Of a DNA stretch of 64,000 nt, positions 11,601-20,774 are shown in pieces; position 1 is the first letter of the stretch; the number at the start of each line of letters is the position of its first letter. The position numbers and the translations under genes are program-made. This stretch comes from Impatiens glandulifera (taxonomy: Eukaryota; Streptophyta; Magnoliopsida; Ericales; Balsaminaceae), in contig NC_061864.1 in the NCBI RefSeq assembly GCF_907164915.1, forward strand, positions 17,520,484 to 17,584,483, in the 5' to 3' direction. The notes beneath the pieces are model-generated. The model saw only the letters and a list, made by a program, of their open reading frames with translations. It ran no database searches and had not been told where the DNA came from.

Positions 11601-11719
11601 AGCAAATGAAGTTGAAGAAAATCCACACGGATAAGAACCCGTCAGACATGTTTACGAAGATTGTTCCAAAAGACAAGCTCGAGCTCTGTTGTCGGCTTGT
11701 CGGCATGAATACCAAGTGA
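8622..11719 (+). pseudogene. copia pol: protease, integrase, reverse transcriptase, RNase H
   Basis: Domains in order. Protease at 8622: WIVDIGACYHAT, the catalytic D-T/S-G now D-I-G. GAG-pre-integrase: LWHQRLGHMS...CDYCPFAKQ, HHCC present. Integrase core: YSDVCGP, LRSDNGGEY and NGVTERMNRT, so D-D-E kept. Reverse transcriptase: LRNKWVFKLK..., QLDVKTAFLHG, LYGLKQAPRQW, YVDDMLI. RNase H: DADMAGD, STTEAEYIA, DSQSAI. Disabling changes: TAG at 8763-8765, TGA at 9285-9287, a frame change near 10008, a 4-base insertion near 10547, one base lost near 10921, TGA at 11352-11354, one base lost near 11386. All are consistent with neutral decay after insertion. The frame ends with TGA at 11717-11719. Confidence 0.92.
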
Positions 11720-11754
11720 TGACTTGAAGATTGGTGTACCTCTCTCCGTGGGCT

Positions 11755-11766
11755 GGAGGGGGAGAT
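11755..11766 (+). other. Polypurine tract of the copia element
   Basis: GGAGGGGGAGAT directly before the 3' LTR, the position where plus-strand cDNA synthesis is primed. Confidence 0.85.
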
Positions 11767-12262
11767 TGTTGGGCCTTTGGGTCCAGCCCAATTAGGCATT
11801 TAATAAAACAAGGAAAACCCTAAGAATACTGCTTATTCTATCACTTCTAGAGAGAGAAGCCATTCTGCAAAGAAGAGAAGAAACAGAGAAGAAGAAACAG
11901 AGGAAGAAGAAGAGAAGGAGGCAGTAGATCTCTTACATTTTCACCTTCAGGTTTCAATCTCTTGTTATCTTATATCTATACTAGCTTAAGTCTGAATGAA
12001 TCTGGTTTTCTCTGTTTGTATGTCTCAACTTTGGGTTTAAAGTTGAGAAGAACATTTGTATCTGTTTCTTGCTTATAGTGAAATTTGTTGGTTGGCCCCG
12101 TGGTTTTTTACCCTCCAGGTTGAGAGGGTTTTCCACGTAAATCTGGTGTTGTTTTGTTCTGTGTTTGATCTTCTGTTTTAGACTTGGATAACCTATGCAT
12201 TTACCCATCTCACATTGCTAAATTACAGTATAAAAGTAATCTTCTTTTCAAAATTCTCAATA
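11767..12262 (+). repeat. 3' LTR of the copia element
   Basis: Same start as the 5' LTR; the end reads TCTCAATA instead of CCCAACA, so the terminal CA has become TA. About 10 differences from the 5' LTR are visible by eye, most of them transitions. Confidence 0.95.
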
Positions 12263-12570
12263 CTACTATCAATCACATCATCAACCAAAATAATCTGATT
12301 TACAATAATCTGCATCAAACAATATTATTTGGAAATAACCACTAGGTTATTCAATTAACCACTAGTTTGATCTTAACTCTCGAACTATTCTCCCACGAGA
12401 TCGTTTACATGTATAGAAACACCTAGAACTGAGTGTCTGGTGGTCATCAAACTTTACTCCAATAAATTAATCAACAAAAAAATGTTGAATGTTGCATTAG
12501 GGTAACCCTAGGTTAGCATCTCTAGTTCATTGATAAACAACAATACACATAAGAGAGAAGAAATGCATAC

Positions 12571-12895
12571 CTCCAAACCTCCTCGCTAGTGTTCGCCATG
12601 TAGTCATCCTTAATGCCAGGATCTTTCTGGAAAATAATAAAAATAAAATAACATTAACATGACCCAGAAGAAAGATGAAGTTAAATACAGTCGATGCATA
12701 TAAATTTCTAGCCTTTCACACGTGAAGAGAAAAAAAGTAAAATTTTATTCCAAGGGTAACAATTACAAACCTCTATTTGCCGTCTCCTTTTAACAACATC
12801 CAACGGGCATGTAGCAGCAGCAGCGAGGCTTCCTGCAACAAAACCAGCAGAGAAGTTTGCCCCAAGGACTGTAGCAACATTGACATCATTTTCAC
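12571..12895 (-). pseudogene. MTM1-like mitochondrial carrier, two upstream exons (captured)
   Basis: On the minus strand, about 12888 down to 12771 encodes NVATVLGANFSAGFVAGSLA, then AAATCPLDVVKRRRQIE and a GT donor. The PLDVVKRR segment is the Px[DE]xx[KR]x[RK] signature of mitochondrial carriers. The next exon (about 12628-12572) holds KDP and then ALRMTT in a shifted frame, an indel compared with related proteins. The upstream part of the gene is missing and the sequence stops at the CACGACC minisatellite at 12890, a capture breakpoint. No functional carrier is possible: at least four transmembrane helices are lost. Confidence 0.75.
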
Positions 12896-13075
12896 GACCC
12901 AGACCCACGATCCATGACTCACGACCCACGCACCACGAACCACGCATCCCACACAATCTGAGTGGCGTCCCACGCACCACGACCCACGACCCACGCACGA
13001 TTGCGTCCCACGCAATCTGAGTGGCGTCCCACGCACCACGACCCCAACCCACACACCACGACCCTCTTTTAAGAA
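12890..13075 (+). repeat. CACGCACCACGACC minisatellite, right copy
   Basis: Repeats of CACGCACCACGACCCACGAC type, with two copies of CAATCTGAGTGGCGTCCCAC about 60 bp apart. It matches 4640-4745 in the same orientation and marks the junction between the captured carrier fragment and the reticulon fragment. Confidence 0.7.
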
Positions 13076-13192
13076 CGACCCACGCCCTCTAAGAAATAAG
13101 TGTTCTTGCCGAGCGGTTGACGAGGGTTTTGGATATCGGGCCAATCCCTGTTAGATCGATCTAGTTATCTATCACTCGTATCCTTGATAGCA

Positions 13193-13540
13193 ATGGACGA
13201 TCACGTCGAAGAGCGCGAATCAATTTTTGAGAAGATCGTAGAGAAGATTCACGACCACGATTCGTCCTCGTCTTCTAACTCCGACGACGACAAGAAGCCT
13301 TCCAAACATTCTTCTTTCGAGGCCAAGGTGTTTCGTCTCTTTGGAATAGAGAAACCTGTGTACAAGGTTTTGGGCTGCGGAAAAGAGAGAAAATGGGTTG
13401 GTGAATGGTTTGGGAACTTTGAAATGAGAGGGAAAAGGATTAAAAAAAATAATAGAAGGGTAAAGTTGTCTAATTTTATTAAAAAAAGTTATATTTCAAA
13501 ATTGAAATTATTAAGGTCAGTTTTGAGAATGACCCCTTAA
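13193..13540 (+). pseudogene. Captured reticulon-like N-terminal exon fused to TIR sequence
   Basis: The ATG at 13193 begins [20 protein letters not shown], then an acidic Ser-rich stretch ([13 protein letters not shown]) and [21 protein letters not shown]. This is the first exon of plant reticulon-like RTNLB proteins, ER-shaping membrane proteins. The usual continuation (PADVFLW..., then the reticulon membrane domain) is missing; at about 13390 the frame passes into unrelated sequence and then the right terminal repeat, ending at TAA 13538-13540. The result is an open chimeric frame of 115 codons. The segment before it (13140-13192) resembles a native 5' leader. It may be transcribed, but no function can be claimed. 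Confidence 0.75.
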
Positions 13541-13562
13541 GAGTCATTTGATCAAATTTCCC
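13430..13562 (-). repeat. Right terminal inverted repeat of the Pack-MULE-like element
   Basis: This is the inverted partner of 4145-4275. The reticulon-derived reading frame runs into it and uses it as coding sequence up to the TAA at 13538-13540. Confidence 0.75.
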
Positions 13563-13570
13563 ACATGAAC

Positions 13571-14106
13571 AACTTCTTTCCATGTTATCCTCCTCTTTTG
13601 AAACTTCCATGGCTTCCTAAAGAACAAGTTTTTTGAATCTTAAGTAATTATTAAAGAAACCCATAAAACAGCTTTTCCAAAGTTCAATACAACTAGCAAG
13701 TACCTAGAGTTGGATGAACACTATCATGTAAAACTCACACTGCTATTTACTTTCAAAGCATATTTGAAACTTTGTGGTTTCCAATTATTCATAAGCATGA
13801 AATTCCATCTCCTATTCCATAAGCATTCAATTCTTAAAACACCTTTATTCTATGGCAATCTATGTAGAAAAATAGATAAACCACATTTGAATAGTTATTA
13901 CTCCTTCAAATGCAGGTATTAGAAATCCTACCTTACTATTTTTTTGGATAAAGTGTTTTCGATATACTAAAAATATCGATGATTTTCTCACTCTAATTAC
14001 AATAACAATAATGTGATAAAAATTTAATTTATAAAAACATACTTAAGGAACTTCAAATATATTGTTAGTACAATAATTGCATGTCAAAATCTTAAATTTT
14101 CTTAAC
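13571..14106. other. Intergenic AT-rich stretch
   Basis: No coding, RNA or repeat signal is recognised between the Pack-MULE-like element and the hAT element. Confidence 0.5.
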
Positions 14107-14114
14107 CTTTTACA

Positions 14115-14913
14115 TAGGCATGGCAAATTTCCGGGTTTCGGGGGACCCGAACCGAACCGGACCTGATTTTGCCCCGAAAAAAAGGGTATTTAAATTACCC
14201 GAAATATCGGTTCGGAACCGATGGGTACCCGGACCCGAACCGGACCCGAACTAGACCCAATTTTTTAAAATAATTTCTTTTTTACAAGTTATTATATTTT
14301 TAGTTTTTATTTATAAGTTATTATAGATTTAGTTTTTATTTATGTTTAAACATAATTTGAATGAAATGGAATAAAAATTTAATATTTTAAAATATTAGTT
14401 GAAACATTCAAAATAAAATTAATATATTTTAAGTTTTAAAAAATTATTTAATAAAAATAATTTAAAAATTATATTAAATAAAATAAAATAAACGGTTTAT
14501 AAATAAATAATATTTAAAAAAAATTCAATTTTTCTTACCTACAGTACCTAACATTCATCTTCTTCCCCCCATCTCTTACTCTCTCATTTTCAGTTTTTTC
14601 TACTCTCTCATTCTCAGTATTTTCTGCTATATAACTTATCTATGAAATAGAATTATGGAAGTATGGAATCATCATCTTCTTCTCGGCAACATAAATGTAA
14701 AAAAGAAGAGAATTTGAACGGAAAAGTGAGAACCAGAAAAAAAAAGTAATTATCAAAATTTTGTTCGGGTATCCGGAACCGAACTGGACCCGAACCGGAA
14801 CCGATTAGTCCCGACCCGAAATTACCCGGAACCGAAAAACAAGAAAATTACCCGAACCGATCGGTTCGGTTCCTTCGAGTACCCGACCCGTCAGGGCTAA
14901 AATGCCATGCCTA
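14115..14913. mobile_element. Non-autonomous hAT element, 799 bp, TSD CTTTTACA
   Basis: The ends TAGGCATGGCA and TGCCATGCCTA form an 11-bp perfect inverted repeat. The 8-bp sequence CTTTTACA directly flanks both ends (14107-14114 and 14914-14921), the hallmark of hAT insertion. Both subterminal regions are packed with CCCGAACCG / CGGTTCGG motifs, probably transposase-binding sites. The middle is AT-rich without a transposase, so movement would need an autonomous relative. Confidence 0.9.
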
Positions 14914-14921
14914 CTTTTACA

Positions 14922-15640
14922 AAATGATAGCCCTTTATTAGAGAAAGATAAAAAAAATGAAGCAAATAGTATGAATATATAAATTAATCTATTATTACTA
15001 TTTCCTAAACTATTATTATTTATTAAGTATCACTTTTTCATTACATACACATTAAATTAGTATATTTGCTATATCAATTTTTTATGTTGCTAATTAGAAA
15101 AAAAAACTATTTGATAAAAGATTTAAAAATTGTCCAAAAAAATTATTTATTTATTTAAAACATTTCCATCTAATTTGGTTTGTAGTTTTTTCATATTAAA
15201 TATAAATAAAAGTACTTTACATTTTACTTTATTAATTTTTTAAAAATAATTATGATTATGATATCAAGCTCATTATAATAACATGATGATTTTTGTTTCA
15301 GATTTTATATATTTTTAAATCTCTTCTACATTTGAAATCATTTTATTTCTTAAAATTAATGATAAATATTAAAAATAATGAAGCTAAGAGGCCATATTTT
15401 ATTTCTAAAGTAAACCTATTTATATTCTAAAATTGCTGCTGGGTCAAAAATATTAATGAGGCGCAAATTAGCAAGAAGGGTGTAGGATAAAAAGGCCCAA
15501 TTTCCTAAACCTAGAGGCAAGTCATATATCTTTTAAACGTGCGCCACCTCATTCTCATCGCCCTCCTCGTAGCTTTAGATTATCTTTATCTTTTACTTTT
15601 CTTGATTGATTGAATGAATGAATATTGTAAATTGTTTTTG
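14922..15640. other. Upstream region of the SNF2 gene
   Basis: AT-rich to about 15420, then more mixed sequence. A purine/pyrimidine-rich leader (CTTTCTCTCTCTAG near 15726) precedes the start codon at 15968. I see no clear TATA box, and no gene in this interval. Confidence 0.4.
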
Positions 15641-15967
15641 GAAGAAGAACAACAAAGCCGCGTCAAACAAACCGCTGAGGAAACTTCTCACCCAATTTAC
15701 CCGTGAAGACGACGAAAGGAGTTTCTTTCTCTCTCTAGACTTATGGCCGTCTGTCTTGGTTGAATGAACTCAAATTGGGTGTGATTTGATTTACGGCGCA
15801 GCTAATTTGGCTTCTGGGTATTTGCTAATTCGACGATTGAGACAGTGAATAAAGGGTTTTCTTTCGTTCTTTAGTGTGTGTGCGTGAATTGGGTTGGAGG
15901 GTTTCGACTTTTCAAGGATTTAGTTATTCTTCTGTGCGATTTGATTTGATTTGACTTGATTTTCACG

Positions 15968-18900
15968 ATGTTGGCGGATGACAACTCGATGATTTGGTCC
16001 TTTGATGGATCAGAATTAGCGTATGACTATGATGATGCAAATATGTCCATGGATCTTCAGTCACTCTGGAATATTATGGATGAGAATCCCGATCCCCAGC
16101 AGGTTGGCTCTTCTCTATCGTTTTTCTACTGTTAGGTTTAGAATTGTCCATCTTCATCATGTTTGAGGTTGGACTGCAATTCGGATTTTCTCTATTTTTT
16201 GTTCCTTCTTAGGTTAGGTAACAATGAAATGATTTTTCAGGATGCATAGGTAACATGCAATTGATATTTTTATATTGTATGTAAAATCTGAGAATCTGAG
16301 ACTTATGATCTGTTTATCCCTTGGTGGTACAAAGTATTTTGGAGCATCATGTTTTAGCTCATATTCTCATTGTGCTGATCATAGTGCTGAGGATAGTCAC
16401 ACTTGTGTATAGGTTGAGTAATCACATATTACCTTTTCCCATTGTAAAAGGAAAAGCCCTTTTATTGAAAACTTAATGCTCAAAAGATTTCACCCCTTTT
16501 TTTTTGGACTGAGTGTAATTACCCTCATAAGGCTGGTAACATGGCTTTATGGAAAATTAATACTCCAAAGATTTGACGATTCTTGATTAGTGTAATCACC
16601 CACATAAGGTGGAAAAACAAGGTTCTTTTTTGTAGGTGTATGATCCCCAATAATTCCTTTCTAAGGAATTGAATATGAGAACTACTACTAGTCATACTGA
16701 AAGGCATATCTAAGTTATCTAATGCATATATTCATGAGCTGATTTGATTTATACGAATGTTACTTCTTGAATCCAGAGATTTAGGATTGCAGTTAATGGC
16801 CTGATTCCCAACTGAATGATCAATTACTCAAGACTGACTTAAGACCTATTTGCTAATCTAGGGCTATTTGAATAACCAAGTGATTATTTTGCAAATAACC
16901 TTGTTTGATGAAGTTTATTAAAAATTAGGTTTTTTGGGTAAAAAGACAATAGGGGTATACATATATAATGATTTAAAAAAACAAAATAGAGGCTATTTTG
17001 GTATTGATGAGTAGATTGTGGATTGGATAGTGAGTTTATTCAGAATTAGTACAAAATAAAATGTCTAAGTAATAGTGTTTTCTGACTATAAATTTCATAA
17101 TGGGTCATATTAGTGATTAAAATGATATATTTTTGTAGACTAAAAACAAACAATGCCTGGTAAGTTCTGGACTCTACTTCCTTCATTATATGGTTGCCCA
17201 TGCATTTCACCATTTTTTGAGGCCCTTCAGGATTTAGTTTATTGTTATTGGGAAAACGGTCGAGAACCATTTTATTAAAAAAGATAAACCCAAGCGTCTT
17301 TACATCACTTTTGTAAGGAAGGTGAAAATACATTTCATTTCGCACAAACAAGAATGAACAACTCAAACTGAAACATTTTGAACTAAAAGAAACTACAAAA
17401 CAAAAGTCTTCAATCATCTTCTCACATGATTTTCGTTCTTCATGGATTTAGTTTATGATTGAACTCAAGTAAAGTTGTATGTTGTGCCTAGCAGAGCAGC
17501 CCAGAAGATCATTCACCAGAAATGGTGCAACGAGATGACTCAGCCCCTTACACCTTGAACAATGGATGCTCCCAAAATCAGACAGGTATAGGTTTTGAGA
17601 TTATTTTTTTGTAGCATTTTTCTTCCCTTGTTCATTTTAAAGAGCATAGAGGCGGATAAAACCACGAAATGCCTTTCACTTCAATTTATTTTCTGGAGAT
17701 TTCCAGATTTGCCAGATTTGTCAGATTTGTTTTGGGTTGAGCCGACACAATCTGTTCCATTCTCACCGTTACGAAATTCTGAAGCTTTCCATGCCCAGAA
17801 GCAAGTTTCAAAAGGTGCTTTTGAGTTTTTCTTATTCTTTTTCTTTGGAAGCTGGAATCTTCAGTTAATTGTAGTTATTTGGAGCACCTTAACTAGCCAT
17901 TGTTTGATGTAGGATTATTTGGGATTAATGTCAAATAACCCAAATATCCCATCAACAATTTACTCATCAATCACATCATCAAATCTTCAACCAGAAGACC
18001 TTAATTTTTCTCATTATATATTTACATTCTCAATGCCTTTTTACCCAAATATCCTAATTTTCAATAACCTACATCAAACAAAGATTTTTGAAAATAACCC
18101 TAGATCAAACAAGACCTATTGTCTAACAGACCAGCTACTATTGGTCTCAGGTTATAGCTCTACAGTTACACCGCTGACCAGCAATGGCAGTGAAGGGAGT
18201 CATAATGAGTTCTCTAATGGTTATGCCATACGTAGCTTTGCCCGTGAAAACAATGATTATGCTTCAGCATCCCGAGTCAATATGCAACATAATCATTTGA
18301 AGGATGATACCATATATCACGGCAGGCACTTGGAAGGGGAAGGTGGTTCTCAGTGTATGTTTCTTATAAAGCTTTAAGTGTTTGTTCATCTCATGCATAG
18401 TTTGCTTATTTAGAATGGAAGAACTGACTCATTTGCTCACTTTTTAGATAAGTCCCAGAATACATATGAGATGGAGATTTCTGCTGAAGTGAAAGACTCG
18501 GTACCGACAGAAAATTTCGCCCCCTTGGATGAATATGACAGTTTCAAACTTCATGCTGGTGAAACATGGCCCATTATTAATGATGTGATGGAGGGGTTCC
18601 TAATGGATAATCAGTTTTCAAATGACGCTATTCTACCAAAGATTTCACGGGAAGAAGTCAGTAAAGGAGTCTTTCAGGTTCCTATGGCGAGTTCTGCTGA
18701 TGCAAACATAACTGATGCACAACTGAAGTATGAGGAATTTAGGCATTCAGTACCAACATTTAATGATAGATTCCTAAATGCACCTTTTCAAACATTTCCT
18801 TCTACTTTTCCAAACATGTCTAATGAGGCTCAAGCTAGATGTATGAAGGTTGAAAGAAAGGATGAAATGGATGGACACCATTTTTATGTTTCTGAGAGTG

Positions 18901-20733
18901 TGTCTGGTTTTGGCAACAAGTATATATCAAGTCCGATGTTTCCTAGTGATTTTTCATGCAATTCAAGTGAGAAGCAAGATACAAAATTGTTCTCCAAAAG
19001 TGCTAGCCATTCTGTTGATATTAACTTAAGTCATACAATTCCCAGTTTAAGTACTGATGGTTGTTCACTTGATGCAATGACCCTAGAGAAGTCCTCCATG
19101 TTGCCTTCTATCTTAAGAATGAAGCATACAAGGCACATAAAGGATGTAAATGGCAGTACTAATAGCTCTCACTTTGAAAAACTGAATAGTAGCTCTCACT
19201 TTGTCAATGATTCTGACTTGTGTATTATTGAAGATGAGGAAGTTTCATGTTCAGCTACATCTTCAGCGAATAAGAAATCCATCATTGTTCCCCCAAATTC
19301 TACATCTATTGAGCCTTTAAACCACTCGGGGATTGCAAGTGCAAGGGTTAAGCCAAATGATGAACGCTTGGTATTTCGTGCTGCATTACAGGTAAATTGT
19401 TTTCTGTTATTACTGATCTCATGTGTATTTAAGAAAAAAAATGTACATTCAAGGTGTAGAATGTAGTTCTATTTAGATTGCATGGAATTATTGTTTTGCA
19501 TTCTATGCTATTGTTTTGCAGTTTAGTATAAATAGGTTGAGTATCAAAGTGGACTACTTTCCTGGCAACAAAATGCATTTAAAGCAATTTCAGTAAATAC
19601 TACTGCTCCTGTAACTAAAATAAATTTGACACACTTTATGAAAGTTTTGGTAATTGAAAGGGACTTCATCATAAATATTTGTTTTACAGTTGTTCTTATT
19701 TAGTTTATCTTACTCATAAAATGCTCGTGAATACAGAGGATAACTTCGTAACGTTATTCTTATTTATGTACACAAATGTATGAATTATAAATTTCCTTGT
19801 AATGCTCTTGAAGATTCACTGTATATATGCTGAACAAAACAATCTCCAGCAATACAAGCTTATTTTGTTATCCTTTCAGAATATGCACCACTCAATTTCT
19901 ATTTCCTTCTTTTTTGAATTTAGGAAGCTAGCACGATCTCCATAGGCATGACCTACATTTCAACTTAAGGGGTTCTGGGAATCGACCCCGTGACTTTTTG
20001 TCTTTTAGGCACAACTCTTTCCACTTGAATTACCCTAGTGGGTTAACTCAATTTCTATTTCCTGTATCTAAAAACTTTGTGAAAATGTTGCATGGAAAAT
20101 GTGTAATTTTAGGCCATATAAGCAATATACAAGGCTTCTTGAGAGGTTTATTATTGTGTTTGTAACTCCCATAAACAAAGAGGCTTAGTATTGTGCTTAT
20201 AACTCCCATAAATTATTGTGGGTTTAATTCTGTTGTTATTGCAGGATCTTTTTCAGCCAAAATCAGAAGCTAATCCACCAGCCGATCTTTTAGCAGTTCC
20301 TCTTCTTAGACATCAGGTTAGATGCCTTAGCAAATCTTTTGAATTCCGTGGACCATTAAGAAAATACAACTGGTTACCACCATGTGCAATATCACCTAAC
20401 AATCTTATTTTTTCTATTTAGCGAATTGCCTTATCTTGGATGGTCCAAAAAGAGACAGCGAGTCCACATTGCTCTGGGGGAATTCTTGCTGATGACCAGG
20501 TTAACATTCTGTGTGGTTTTAGTAATAGTTTTTCCATTTTAGTTCCTAGAAATTTCGAGGGTCAAGGTCATCTTCAACCACAATCTCTATTTTTCATACT
20601 CTTTAGAGTACAACAATCTCTATTTCAAAATCTTCTCTAACTCATATACTTTATTTTCAAAAATCTTCTCCAACTCATATACTCTATTGTTTTTTTACCA
20701 AATTCTTTATTTATTCTATTTTTCAACTCAATC

Positions 20734-20774
<41 letters not shown>

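Larger units (their letters stand above)
7201..12262 (+). mobile_element. Tnt1-like Ty1/copia LTR retrotransposon, 5062 bp
   Basis: Full structure: 5' LTR 7201-7696, primer binding site 7699-7710, gag 7749-8621, pol in copia order PR-IN-RT-RH to 11719, polypurine tract 11755-11766, 3' LTR 11767-12262. A 5-bp target duplication CTACT is present at 7196-7200 and 12263-12267. The coding region is inactivated by stops and indels (see the gag and pol entries), so it can no longer move by itself. By eye the two LTRs differ at about 10 of 496 positions. The protein family resembles the Tnt1/Tork group. Confidence 0.95.
7137..12375. mobile_element. MITE of the GGCCTTGTTTGAT family, split by copia
   Basis: The halves 7137-7195 and 12268-12375 join into one element: CCTTGTTTGATGTCGATTAT at the left, then CAACAACATTCTACT, the retrotransposon, CAATCACATCATCAACCA and AATAACC...GTTTGATC at the right. 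The joined text follows the MITE at 24083-24345 in order, including the phrase AACAATCTACTCATCAAACA. The copia target duplication CTACT falls exactly inside that phrase. The right border is approximate. Confidence 0.65.
4145..13562. mobile_element. Pack-MULE-like element carrying four host-gene fragments
   Basis: The two ends are inverted copies. The left end starts GGGAAATTGGATCAAATGAC and the right end, read in reverse, starts GGGAAATTTGATCAAATGAC. Similarity continues roughly 130 bp, through a TCTCAAAACT segment and an AT-rich then CTCT-rich part. Flanks are acctgaac (4137-4144) and acatgaac (13563-13570), an 8-bp duplication with one mismatch; classical MULE duplications are 9 bp. Inside there is no transposase but parts of an AAA-ATPase, an arabinogalactan peptide, an MTM1-like carrier and a reticulon-like gene. 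That is the definition of a Pack-MULE. Without the nested 5.06-kb copia insertion the element is about 4.35 kb. The superfamily call is inferred from long TIRs plus gene capture. Confidence 0.7.
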
